From positions 1 through 22,057 of the forward strand of contig DATDKZ010000235.1 in the NCBI GenBank assembly GCA_036519575.1: a DNA stretch of 22,057 bases, given 5' to 3'. The stretch is from AC-69 sp036519575 (GTDB taxonomy: Bacteria > Actinomycetota > UBA4738 > HRBIN12). Positions 1 through 6,761 of the stretch are shown piece by piece. Position 1 is the stretch's first letter, and every line of letters begins with the position of its first letter. The notes beneath the pieces are model-generated. The model was given only the letters and a program-made list of their open reading frames with translations. It was not told the DNA's origin and made no database searches. The position numbers and the translations under genes were made by a program.

Positions 1-1
1 G

Positions 2-133
2 GCCGAGCTTGCCACACTCCCAGACGAGGCCAACGGCGAGCCTGCATCCGAACCTTCGCTCGACCTGATCGAGCTCGACGAAGAGGATGAAGCTACCGGT
101 CAACGCGTTCCCGCCAGGCGGAGTTGGAGCTAG
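2..133 (+). CDS. C-terminal end of an unidentified acidic protein (5' partial)
   Basis: An open frame runs in from the left edge and ends at TAG 131-133, giving the last 43 residues of a protein. The tail is acidic (a stretch reading LIELDEEDE) and then ends basic and aromatic (ARRSWS). There are no hydrophobic segments, so it looks like a soluble disordered C-terminus. No family is recognisable from this fragment and its start lies outside the window. The frame could be open by chance in such GC-rich DNA, so confidence is limited. Confidence 0.4.
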   Translation, partial: AELATLPDEANGEPASEPSLDLIELDEEDEATGQRVPARRSWS

Positions 134-320
134 CCCCGGCCGCGACTGCCAGTCCCGTTTCCGTCCCGAAAGAACGTTTGGCTATCTGCTGAGGCACCGG
201 CCACGCATAGGCCTCATGGCTACGGTCAAGAGGGGACGCTCTCTGATGGTCCTGGGAGTGAGGGAACCATTCCCCAACCCACGGTGTAGTGGGAGCATCC
301 TCCTGGAGAAAGAGATCCTC
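134..320. other. Non-coding leader upstream of the secreted protein gene
   Basis: This spacer shows no convincing -35/-10 pair and no RNA gene. The only structure seen is a short hairpin at 278-293 (CCCAC, six-base loop, GTGGG), about 27 bases before the TTG start at 321. A purine-rich ribosome-binding site (GGAGAAAGAG, about 305-314) follows it. Confidence 0.3.
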
Positions 321-947
321 TTGCGACGGATTCTGCTCGTGACAGCGATTGCCACGGCGGCCCTCTGCCTGCTCCCGTGGCCCGCCCAGTCGAAGGGGCT
401 CGAGGAGCACGCCAAGGTGGCGATCCGGGGTCCCGGGCTCGCCGAACCCATCCGACTAAGCGGTGAGGACGCGTTCGTCTTCGTCGAACGATCCGGGGCG
501 TTCCAGGCCAAATGGGATGTGCCGAACCTCGGGGGCGACCTGACGCCCAACGCGGAGCTCGGCACGGCGTATCGCGCGGCGGTTCGGATGCAGTGCTGGA
601 ACGGCAAGGTGGTCAGGTACACCCAGACGCTGTACCCGGACGCTCCGGGTGGGCTGCAGGTCCTTACGCTTCCCGGCGCCACGCAGTGCTTTGGGCACTC
701 GATTCCCGGGTACTGGCCGGCTGCGGACGAGCTCCTCACGCTGCTCGTGAACAAGGGATTGCCCGCGAGCACCGGTGAGCACGGAACCGGCGGCGAACGA
801 TCGACGGCGCAGGGCGTTCTGGCCGACGGCGGATCCGGCGGGTCGTTCGGGGCGGGCCTGGCCATCACCGTCGCGCTCGCCGCAGCTCTCGCGCTCCTCG
901 GGATCGCTGTCGGGCTTGCCTCGAGACGGCGGCGGGGCACCACCTAA
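321..947 (+). CDS. Secreted protein with C-terminal membrane anchor, hypothetical
   Basis: The predicted product has 208 residues. I chose TTG 321 because it puts a clean signal peptide at the N-terminus (Arg-Arg, then a hydrophobic core at residues 4-22 ending near PAQSKG) and a purine-rich Shine-Dalgarno at about 305-314 precedes it. The frame is open further upstream to 87, but that extension is not signal-like. The mature domain has two cysteines (C92, C123) that could form a disulfide once exported. A Gly/Ser linker leads to a second hydrophobic segment (about 177-200) followed by RRRR, so the protein probably sits outside the cell anchored by its C-terminus. There is no LPXTG sortase motif. 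I do not recognise the family. It ends nine bases from the convergent mau-like operon. Confidence 0.65.
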   Translation: MRRILLVTAIATAALCLLPWPAQSKGLEEHAKVAIRGPGLAEPIRLSGEDAFVFVERSGAFQAKWDVPNLGGDLTPNAELGTAYRAAVRMQCWNGKVVRYTQTLYPDAPGGLQVLTLPGATQCFGHSIPGYWPAADELLTLLVNKGLPASTGEHGTGGERSTAQGVLADGGSGGSFGAGLAITVALAAALALLGIAVGLASRRRRGTT

Positions 948-956
948 CCGTCCCAG

Positions 957-1592
957 TTACGGCGTCGGCGAGGCGGTCGGGCTGGGGGTCGCCGTGGGAC
1001 TGGGGCTCGGCGAGGGCGAAGGGGACGGCGAGGGCGACGGCGAGGGTGCTGGGAGCTCCTGCAGGATAGGACCGTCGTCCGGGGCGAGATCGAGGCACGT
1101 TCGAGGACACGACGGCCCGGTGAACTGGGTCACCACCCACCAGGAGTACGACGTCCGATGGGGTCCGAATCGGAGCTTGCCCAAGCCCACGGACATGATC
1201 GCCCCATCGGGACCCATCTTTCGGACCCCGATGCGCCCGACAAGCGCATCCCGACGACGGGGCCGACGGCGGAACAGCCTCCCCACGAGGTCGCGTCCGT
1301 CCGATCGAGCCACTGCGACGTAGTCCTCATCGGCATCGCCCCGCGTGTCGAGGAGCACGACGATGAACCCCCTGTCCCTGATGTCTCTCGCCGTCCAGAA
1401 GGCGAACGTGTGGATGATCCATGTGGGCGGGTTGGGATCGGCGGTGAACCCCACCGTTCTGACGTCGAGGCGGCCGAACGTGTCGTTCCCGTCCGGGTAG
1501 TCCTTCGGCGCGACCGCCATGGAAAGGCTCGTCAACAGGAGCCCTCCGAGCACCGGCCCGGCGAGCCAAACCAAACCGATGCTCCGCCTCAC
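957..1592 (-). CDS. Membrane-anchored hypothetical protein with Pro/Ser-rich tail
   Basis: The predicted product has 211 residues. The GTG start at 1592 overlaps the stop of the upstream MauE-like gene as GTGA, the classic arrangement for translational coupling; an ATG at 1640 in the same frame would overlap that gene by 52 bases and is less likely. Residues 1-27 form a signal anchor (RRSIGLVWLAG followed by a hydrophobic core). The middle is a soluble domain of unknown family with two cysteines near the end (CPRTC). The last 30 or so residues are alternating Pro-Ser/Thr, typical of an extended cell-wall-spanning spacer. The orientation is odd for such a spacer, because it lies at the free C-terminus rather than next to the membrane. 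This is the last gene of the mau-like operon. Confidence 0.7.
   Translation of the reverse strand: MRRSIGLVWLAGPVLGGLLLTSLSMAVAPKDYPDGNDTFGRLDVRTVGFTADPNPPTWIIHTFAFWTARDIRDRGFIVVLLDTRGDADEDYVAVARSDGRDLVGRLFRRRPRRRDALVGRIGVRKMGPDGAIMSVGLGKLRFGPHRTSYSWWVVTQFTGPSCPRTCLDLAPDDGPILQELPAPSPSPSPSPSPSPSPSPTATPSPTASPTP
1007..1050. repeat. Low-complexity GGCGAG/GGCGAC hexamer tract encoding (Pro-Ser)n
   Basis: Six-base units (GGCGAG, GGCGAC, GGCGAA variants) repeat in tandem on the plus strand and encode the Pro-Ser tail of the minus-strand gene. Such tracts change length by slippage, so the copy number may vary between strains. Confidence 0.6.
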
Positions 1593-2719
1593 GCGATCCT
1601 TCTGACGCGGAGAGATCGGAGAGAGGATGTCAGCATCCACGCCACCACGACGATGCCGGTGACGGCGAGAGCCGATGGCAGGGCGTCACCGGCCGTCGGA
1701 AGGCCCGGCACGCTGATGCGGGGCGAGTCGACGCCAGCAAGGGCCGCGATCGACGCGCCACCGGCCAAGAGGGCGTTTCGCAAGAGCAGGATCCGGTAGT
1801 CCCGCGGAATGCTCGTCCCGAAGCATCCGCAGGCCACCACGTTGCCGAACCGCCGGCGAGCCGCGAGGATCGCGGCCGAGAAGGCGGCGAGGATCACCAG
1901 GGCGACGATCCCGGCGGTCCGGTGCATCCCAACCACCACCAGGCCGACGATCGCCACCTCCGCAACGGGTACCCCGATCACCGACGTCCGGTGCATCCGT
2001 GGCGGCAAACCGTAGGCGGCCAGCACCCGCCGCCAGGATGCCGGGCGAGCGATCTTGGCACCCGCCGACCAGCCGAACGCGGCACCGAGCACCGCCGCTG
2101 CCAGGGGCGCCACGAGCACGTGCCTCTCCGGGAGCATGACCGCCGCGGCCACGCCCACGGCGAGTAGGGCCGCAACATTGGCCGCTCGCCAGCCCGGCGA
2201 GGAAGCACTCCGGGCCAGCCGGGCCACCAGGGCCGAGCCCTCCTGGGAGCGTCGGGCCCGTACGGCCACCAGAACCGAGAGGCCGCGGCCCACCCCGAAC
2301 GGTGCTACGAGGGCCGCCCCCACGAGCGGCTCTCCCGAAGCGGCCGCGGCCACGGCAACCACCACCAACGTCCCATGGGCGAGATAGGTGAGGAACCCGA
2401 CGCCCAGGCCCGCCCCGTACAGGAAGGCCGCGACCGGAACGGAGAAGAACGTCCGCCACCACTGCGGGACCTGTCGGCGGAGCTGCGGCACGGGGACCGG
2501 CACCACGGTGGCCTCTCCCACCAGATACAGAGCGGCGACGAGGGCGATGAGGAGGACCCGGCCTCCTCCCCACGGAGCGCCGAGCAGCGAGCCCACGCCA
2601 CCGAGGATCGCGCCGAAGGCCGCCGCGGACGCCACCGCGCCCGTCGCGTGGAGCGCCACGCTTCCGGCCCACCTTCCGGCTCGTCCCCCGTCGACCACGG
2701 GGGTGATGGTCTCCACCAT
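1589..2719 (-). CDS. MauE-like polytopic membrane protein, two-domain
   Basis: The predicted product has 376 residues and about ten hydrophobic segments. I chose ATG 2719 because GAGGG lies six bases before it; TTG 2725 in the same frame sits directly on that site. The C-terminal part (about 215-330) matches the MauE/DoxX-like family: membrane helices around the hallmark CGCFG (C297, C299). MauE proteins are thought to work with MauD in forming disulfides in the exported small subunit of methylamine dehydrogenase. The N-terminal half (about 20-195) is a separate multi-helix domain containing VPVPVPQLRRQVP, which I recall as a recurrent partner in actinobacterial homologues. The gene follows the MauD-like and MauA-like genes in one operon. 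A role in disulfide or electron transfer to the MauA-like protein is inferred from family and context. Confidence 0.75.
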   Translation of the reverse strand: MVETITPVVDGGRAGRWAGSVALHATGAVASAAAFGAILGGVGSLLGAPWGGGRVLLIALVAALYLVGEATVVPVPVPQLRRQVPQWWRTFFSVPVAAFLYGAGLGVGFLTYLAHGTLVVVAVAAAASGEPLVGAALVAPFGVGRGLSVLVAVRARRSQEGSALVARLARSASSPGWRAANVAALLAVGVAAAVMLPERHVLVAPLAAAVLGAAFGWSAGAKIARPASWRRVLAAYGLPPRMHRTSVIGVPVAEVAIVGLVVVGMHRTAGIVALVILAAFSAAILAARRRFGNVVACGCFGTSIPRDYRILLLRNALLAGGASIAALAGVDSPRISVPGLPTAGDALPSALAVTGIVVVAWMLTSSLRSLRVRRIA

Positions 2720-2728
2720 CGACAACCC

Positions 2729-2806
2729 TCAGGGACCGAAGAGCGTGGAGACGCCGGCGACGACGGACGCGACGATCACGGCGATCGTCACGGGCTCGCT
2801 CAACAT
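2729..2806 (-). CDS. Possible 25-residue single-helix membrane peptide
   Basis: ATG 2806 overlaps the end of the MauA-like gene by seven bases (ATGTTGA), and the frame ends nine bases before the MauE-like start. The peptide has a short polar start (MLSEP), one hydrophobic stretch of about 18 residues (TIAVIVASVVAGVS) and an LFGP end. AGGAG lies about 11 bases upstream. It fills the only gap in an otherwise tightly coupled operon, which favours real translation. It is too short for homology to be judged by eye, so chance remains possible. Confidence 0.42.
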   Translation of the reverse strand: MLSEPVTIAVIVASVVAGVSTLFGP

Positions 2807-3327
2807 GCCAGGTTGAGCTCCTGGTAGGCGATGCAGAACACGCGAAGGGCGCCGGGGCAGTACCCCCGGACCGAAGCGTCCCCATTGATCCGGATCCTCG
2901 AGCTCGAGCAGCAGTCCTGGATGTGACGGACGCGCCCACCGCAGCATCGGCTCCAACCACCGCCGTACCGCGGATCCTTCACCCCCGGATACTGGTCGGG
3001 GACGCGCTCTTGGCAGATCTTCCGCCGTCGCTGCCGGCGACTCGTGTAGATGCGGCCGTCGTCGTCCACCGGATAGCCCTGCACCGGATGAACCGGATAG
3101 CCGTACGCGTCCACCCGGGTGAGCGGTGCGAAGGGGTGCGGACACGACCCCGTCGTGTACAGGTGACCGCAGATGTGGTGCGCCTCGGCCCGCTCGGGTG
3201 CGAGCGCGACGGCGACGAAAGACCCGCCCGCCAGGGCGACCACGGCCCGTCCCACCTTGCCCAGGAACGAGCGCCTGCTCGTCCTGCGGGCAAGCTCCGC
3301 GGGCATGCGGGCGAACTCGGGATGCAT
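2800..3327 (-). CDS. Tat-exported MauA-like protein (methylamine dehydrogenase light-chain family), lacks second TTQ tryptophan
   Basis: The predicted product has 175 residues. The N-terminus carries a twin-arginine signal (SRRSFLGK, R18-R19) with a hydrophobic stretch to about residue 42 and an AEA cleavage region. The mature part has ten cysteines (53, 62, 105, 128, 129, 139, 140, 157, 165, 175), including two CC pairs, which resembles the disulfide-rich light chain of methylamine dehydrogenase. In that enzyme two tryptophans are cross-linked to form TTQ. Here W125 is the only tryptophan. The position I align from memory with the second one (IIWCF in Paracoccus) reads RVFC with F164. It therefore cannot be a TTQ enzyme. 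The ATG start overlaps the stop of the MauD-like gene (TGATG), and flanking MauD/MauE-like genes would supply disulfide formation. Actual function unknown. Confidence 0.72.
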   Translation of the reverse strand: MHPEFARMPAELARRTSRRSFLGKVGRAVVALAGGSFVAVALAPERAEAHHICGHLYTTGSCPHPFAPLTRVDAYGYPVHPVQGYPVDDDGRIYTSRRQRRRKICQERVPDQYPGVKDPRYGGGWSRCCGGRVRHIQDCCSSSRIRINGDASVRGYCPGALRVFCIAYQELNLAC

Positions 3328-3824
3328 CAGCCCGCCCGGGCCTCCTGGAGCTCGAAGGTCATTCGGCGGGCGGCTGAGTCGACCAGCCCCTCCAACTGTT
3401 CCAGGTCGTTCACCGTGCCCTTGGCCCTGACCACTCCGACCGGGTCGAGGATGACGACGAACGGAACACCCGGGACGGCCCAGGCCCGCTCGGCCTCAGG
3501 ATCGGACACGACCTGCGGGACCAGCCCGGCCGCCGTCGCCGCCGCGGGGACCGACGGGCGGACCTGCTCGCACACCGGACAGGTCGGGGACTCGAACACC
3601 ACCAGCCGGCCGCCGCCCGGGCCTCCCAGGTCGACGGCCGAGCCGTCCGCTGCCTTGGCGCGGAGTGGAGGCGGCGTCTGTCCAAGCGGCGGCCCCTCGT
3701 CGTCGATCTCCAGGGCGCCGAGCGGACCGAGCCGAAGGTGCAACACGCCGACCTGGCGGGCCAGGGCGACGACCACGACGCACAGTGCGATGAGGAGGAG
3801 CCATTGGACGGCGAATGCTGCCAT
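3327..3824 (-). CDS. MauD-like membrane-anchored thioredoxin-fold protein
   Basis: The predicted product has 165 residues. One N-terminal membrane helix (about 4-22) is followed by LARQVGVLHLRLGP and a TlpA/MauD-type thioredoxin domain. The redox motif CPVC is at C82-C85 with a Thr before it, and the cis-proline loop is at VPFVVILDP (P121). MauD proteins act outside the membrane on disulfides of the cysteine-rich MauA light chain, and the MauA-like gene follows directly, overlapping by one base. ATG 3824 is preferred because it leaves one ordinary anchor helix; GTG 3839 in frame is possible. The frame stays open upstream to 4490, but that part only mirrors the repeat gene. Confidence 0.78.
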   Translation of the reverse strand: MAAFAVQWLLLIALCVVVVALARQVGVLHLRLGPLGALEIDDEGPPLGQTPPPLRAKAADGSAVDLGGPGGGRLVVFESPTCPVCEQVRPSVPAAATAAGLVPQVVSDPEAERAWAVPGVPFVVILDPVGVVRAKGTVNDLEQLEGLVDSAARRMTFELQEARAG

Positions 3825-3844
3825 CCACCATCCCGGCACGAGCG

Positions 3845-4465
3845 CTAGGCCTCCCCCTGCGCGGGAACGGACTCGACCTCGGTCAGATCCACGAACGGGA
3901 GCTTCTCCGGGGCCATCCAGGTCGGCTCCCCCTTCTTGTCCAAGAACTGGATCACTGGCGTGCCCTCCGCAGTGAGCCCCATGATGGCCCGGAGCTCGCC
4001 GTCTTTGTTCAGCAGGCGCAGGATGGGCGAACCCTCGGCCGCCAGCCCCAGCCTGGCTCGCACCTTCCCGTCCTCGTCCTGGAGCGAGATGGTGGGAGAT
4101 CCCTGCTGAGCCAGGCTGTACACGAAGCCGAGCTGTCCGTCCTTGTTCCGGAGCGCGAGCGTCGGCGAGCCCTCGGTCGACAGTCCGAACTTGGCTCGGA
4201 CCTTCCCGTTGTGGTCCACCATGGCCATGCTGGCCGAGCCGTCCGAGAACAGGCCGAAGGTGGCTCGGACCTTGCCCTCGTCGTCCGCGATGGCCAGGCC
4301 GGCAGAGCCGTCGAGCTGAACCCCGAAGCGGGCCCGGAGCCGCTCGTCCGGGCCGTAGAACGCGACGAACGGCGAGTCGTCGTTCGTCACCCCAAGCCGG
4401 GCCCGCACACGCCCTTGCGAATCCTCGACCTCGATCTCGCCCGTGCGTACGACGCGCTTCTTCAT
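3845..4465 (-). CDS. Protein of seven tandem 23-residue repeats, hypothetical
   Basis: The predicted product has 206 residues. ATG 4465 has GAGGGG seven bases upstream; an ATG at 4510 gives a non-repeat extension and is rejected. After a 20-residue head come seven units of exactly 23 residues each (21-43, 44-66, 67-89, 90-112, 113-135, 136-158, 159-181), then a 25-residue tail. Each unit follows the pattern RAxxGLxxDGSxxLxLxDxxGKV, with Gly and Asp at turns and alternating hydrophobic residues. That suggests two short strands and two turns per unit, such as a beta-solenoid. Unit five departs most (GFVYSLAQQ). There is no signal peptide or membrane helix, so it should be cytoplasmic, although the rest of the operon is membrane or exported. 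It is the first gene of the mau-like operon. Function unknown. Confidence 0.8.
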   Translation of the reverse strand: MKKRVVRTGEIEVEDSQGRVRARLGVTNDDSPFVAFYGPDERLRARFGVQLDGSAGLAIADDEGKVRATFGLFSDGSASMAMVDHNGKVRAKFGLSTEGSPTLALRNKDGQLGFVYSLAQQGSPTISLQDEDGKVRARLGLAAEGSPILRLLNKDGELRAIMGLTAEGTPVIQFLDKKGEPTWMAPEKLPFVDLTEVESVPAQGEA

Positions 4466-4532
4466 GGTTCTGCCCCTCGCTGCCGGCCACCGGTTGCTCA
4501 TCCGTAGCATGGCGCGACCGGCGACCTATCGC

Positions 4533-4560
4533 AAAGTACCCGCGTACAGGCAGGGGTCAA
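4533..4560 (-). promoter_or_regulatory. Candidate promoter of the mau-like operon
   Basis: Read on the minus strand, TTGACC (4560-4555) is followed after 16 bases by TACTTT (4538-4533). The -35 is close to consensus and the -10 is weak. It would start transcription near 4526, about 60 bases ahead of the repeat-protein gene. Confidence 0.4.
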
Positions 4561-4631
4561 GCACATCGAGGATGCCCGGTTACTGGCACCGGTACGCCGG
4601 AAAGCGAGAAGCCGCCAGAACCCGAAGGTCC

Positions 4632-4671
4632 CAGCGGCCTCTCGCGACGGACTGTATGGGGCAGCGGCCTC
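4632..4671. repeat. Two direct copies of CAGCGGCCTC 30 bases apart
   Basis: The ten-base word CAGCGGCCTC occurs at 4632-4641 and 4662-4671, three helical turns apart, in the spacer between the racemase gene and the mau-like operon. It lies about 70 bases upstream of the candidate -35 and could be a pair of regulator sites. Chance is also possible in such GC-rich DNA. Confidence 0.25.
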
Positions 4672-4699
4672 CTCGGTCAAGCCGGGATCCCGCTTCTTG

Positions 4700-5812
4700 T
4701 CACTTTTTCTTCAGGACCTCCGTCCGCAGGGTGCTCTGGGCCAGTCGGTCGGGACGGGGGTCCACCCCGACGCCCGGACCTTCCGGGACCGCCATCGTCC
4801 CGTCGGGATCCATGCGGAAGGGTTCGGTGATGTCCTCGAGGAAGTACCGTTCGCTCGCGCTGGTGTCACCGGGGAGCACGAAGCCGGGGAGGGCGGCGAG
4901 CGCGAGGTTGGTGGCCCGGCCGATCCCGGTCTCGAGCATCCCTCCGCACCACACGGGAACCCCTCGAGGAAGGAGGGCGTCGTGGATCCGCTTCGCCTCT
5001 CCGAGCCCACCCACCCTGCCCTGCTTGATGTTCACGATCCGGCACGACCCGAGCCCGATCGCCGCCTCGGCGTCGGCGGCCGAGCGTATCGACTCGTCCA
5101 GGCAGATGTCGGTTCGGATCTCGCGCTGGAGCTTCGAGTGCTCCACCAGGTCATCCTGATGGAGCGGCTGCTCCACCATCAGCAGGTCGAAGGCATCGAG
5201 CGCTCGGAACGTCTCGACGTCGGCGAGCGAGTAGGCCGCGTTCGCATCGACCGAGATCGTGGCCCCCGGGTTCGCCTCCCGCACCGCGGCAACGCGCTCG
5301 ATATCGAGCCCCGGCTCGATCTTCAGCTTGATCCGCCGATATCCATCGGCCAGGTACCCGGCCACCTGTTCCAGGAGCTGCTCGGTACTCGGCGGGATGC
5401 CGACCGAAACGCCGCACGCCACCCGGTCCCTGTCGGCGCCGAGGTATACGGCAAGGGACTCGCCGCGAGCACGGAGCTCCGCGTCCAGGACCGCGTTCGA
5501 AAGCGTCGCCTTGGCCATCGGGTTGCCCCGGACGAAGGCGAACACGCCATCCAGGTCCTCAGCCCGCGTTTCGCCGACCTGGAAGAGCGCCGGAGCCAGA
5601 AAGTCCCGCAGAACCAGCCACGCTCCCTCGTTGAACTCCTCGGAGAAGCCGGGCTCGGGCCCGGCGACGCACTCGCCCCACCCTTCGGCGTCACCCGTCT
5701 CGACCCTGGCGAGGATGCACTCCTTCTCCGTCTCCTGGCCGAAGCTCGTTCGGAAGGGGCGAACGAGGGGAAGCCTGATCAGGCGGAGCTCGATCGCTCG
5801 AACGATGGTCAC
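4700..5812 (-). CDS. menC: o-Succinylbenzoate synthase / N-acylamino-acid racemase (enolase superfamily)
   Basis: The predicted product has 370 residues, the usual length for the MenC/NAAAR branch. GTG 5812 overlaps the upstream GNAT stop as GTGA, and the family's N-terminus begins right there. The muconate-lactonising-subgroup active site is complete: KLK (K162, K164) on one side, K263 (NIKQGR) on the other, and metal ligands D189 (VDAN), E214 (VEQPL) and D239 (LDES). Such enzymes dehydrate SHCHC to o-succinylbenzoate in menaquinone synthesis, racemise N-succinyl or N-acyl amino acids, or do both. No other menaquinone gene is nearby, and the coupled GNAT gene favours the racemase role. The family assignment is firm; the substrate is inferred. 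Confidence 0.9.
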   Translation of the reverse strand: MTIVRAIELRLIRLPLVRPFRTSFGQETEKECILARVETGDAEGWGECVAGPEPGFSEEFNEGAWLVLRDFLAPALFQVGETRAEDLDGVFAFVRGNPMAKATLSNAVLDAELRARGESLAVYLGADRDRVACGVSVGIPPSTEQLLEQVAGYLADGYRRIKLKIEPGLDIERVAAVREANPGATISVDANAAYSLADVETFRALDAFDLLMVEQPLHQDDLVEHSKLQREIRTDICLDESIRSAADAEAAIGLGSCRIVNIKQGRVGGLGEAKRIHDALLPRGVPVWCGGMLETGIGRATNLALAALPGFVLPGDTSASERYFLEDITEPFRMDPDGTMAVPEGPGVGVDPRPDRLAQSTLRTEVLKKK

Positions 5813-6666
5813 GCAGATCCGCCGGTCGCGGTTGCGGCAGCCGTGAGGAGATACCTGGGGCCGTCGGGGTCGCGGGTGAGGCCCACCACGATCATGCCGA
5901 GGTCGAAACACCGATCGAGCACCTCGCCCACCGCGTCTCGCCACTCCGAGGCGAGCGCCGGATCCCGCTCCTTGAGACCCGCGTAGTTGGCCGGGATCCC
6001 CACCCGAACGCTCCCGCCCGCGTCGACGGCTGGCTCCTCCTCACGCTCCGGCGTGGGCATCTCGGGCGGCCCGCCCGCGCGAAGCGCATCCACGTGCGGC
6101 CCGGGTGGGCTCGTGGAGCTGCCGACCGCTTGATCCAGGTCCCACCTCACCACGAGCCGATCGCTCCGGTCGCCGCGGTTCAGCGCATCGCTCATCGCAC
6201 CGTAGAAGTCACGATGGAACCGGTCGCACTGCACCCCGAGCTTGTTCAGGTTGAAGTGGGCGTTCCGGGCCTGGAGCGGGTCGAACGTCCATCGAACCAC
6301 GCGATAGCCGGCCTCCAGGGCCTGGGCCCGTTGGGCGAGCTTCAGTGCGTACCCCACACCACCTGACCGCGACCCGGGGAGCACCGCCAGCATGTGCGAA
6401 TGGACGTGGGGTCCGTCCCCGTCCAGCCCCATCCACCCGAGCACGTACCCGACGAGCTCGTCGCGTCGGAAGGCTCCGTACGGGATGTTCCCGCTGTCGG
6501 CCAACGCCCGGATCATCTCCCGAGGGACCAGCTGGTGCTCGCCCCACGTCGCAACCATGACGCGGAGGATCCTGTCCGCATCCTCGAGGGTCGTGAGGAG
6601 CCGGAGCTCGACGCCGGCCGCCTTTGCGGCGTCCGCCGCCAGCGTCCGGGCTGCGCTCACCGCCAT
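5809..6666 (-). CDS. GNAT-superfamily acyltransferase (COG3375-like)
   Basis: The predicted product has 285 residues. The N-terminal two thirds have a GNAT fold: a substrate strand region (YGAFRRDELVGYVLGW), then the acyl-CoA loop SRSGGVGYALK (about 100-109) and WTFDPLQARNAHFNLNKLGV (126-145). I associate the last segment with the COG3375 group. The final 90 or so residues are Pro/Glu-rich and then a small extra domain. The gene overlaps the MenC/NAAAR gene by four bases, so the two are translated together. In Geobacillus a GNAT N-succinyltransferase, an N-succinylamino-acid racemase and a hydrolase convert D- to L-amino acids, and this pair would give the first two steps. That role is inferred. 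The Shine-Dalgarno before ATG 6666 is weak, and GTG 6660 is an alternative. Confidence 0.8.
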   Translation of the reverse strand: MAVSAARTLAADAAKAAGVELRLLTTLEDADRILRVMVATWGEHQLVPREMIRALADSGNIPYGAFRRDELVGYVLGWMGLDGDGPHVHSHMLAVLPGSRSGGVGYALKLAQRAQALEAGYRVVRWTFDPLQARNAHFNLNKLGVQCDRFHRDFYGAMSDALNRGDRSDRLVVRWDLDQAVGSSTSPPGPHVDALRAGGPPEMPTPEREEEPAVDAGGSVRVGIPANYAGLKERDPALASEWRDAVGEVLDRCFDLGMIVVGLTRDPDGPRYLLTAAATATGGSA

Positions 6667-6716
6667 GGCGCGGGCGAGTCTATCCCGCGCCGATCAGGGA
6701 CTGGATAGGAGAAGGA

Positions 6717-6734
6717 CCCGTGCCGCGCCACGGG
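6717..6734 (-). terminator. Candidate terminator after the tRNA-Ile/small-protein transcript
   Basis: CCCGTG and CACGGG form a perfect six-base-pair stem with a six-base loop. On the minus strand the stem is followed by a pyrimidine-rich run (TCCTTCTCC). It begins 28 bases past the stop of the 58-residue gene. The T-run is interrupted, so efficiency is uncertain. Confidence 0.42.
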
Positions 6735-6761
6735 CCCCCACCCCACATCGGTTCCGGAACT

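Noticed and set aside
3845..4465. Regular 69-base periodicity as a possible CRISPR or satellite array
   Set aside because: The DNA units are diverged and the periodicity is in the protein (23 residues); there are no identical repeats with unique spacers.
3845..4465. Seven-repeat protein as a stand-in for the seven-bladed MauB heavy chain
   Set aside because: A propeller blade needs about 40 or more residues, these units have 23, and the protein has no export signal.
3825..4490. N-terminal extension of the MauD-like protein up to 4490
   Set aside because: The extension is Arg/Gly/His-rich and is simply the repeat-protein gene in another frame; the membrane anchor and homology begin at 3824.
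4684..4702. Hairpin around GGGATCCC as a terminator of the racemase gene
   Set aside because: The stem is short with a bulge, and the only T-run lies on the plus-strand side, where no gene ends.
4697..5986. Plus-strand open frame (429 codons) opposite the MenC/NAAAR gene
   Set aside because: The minus strand encodes an enzyme with complete catalytic residues; the plus frame is its shadow.
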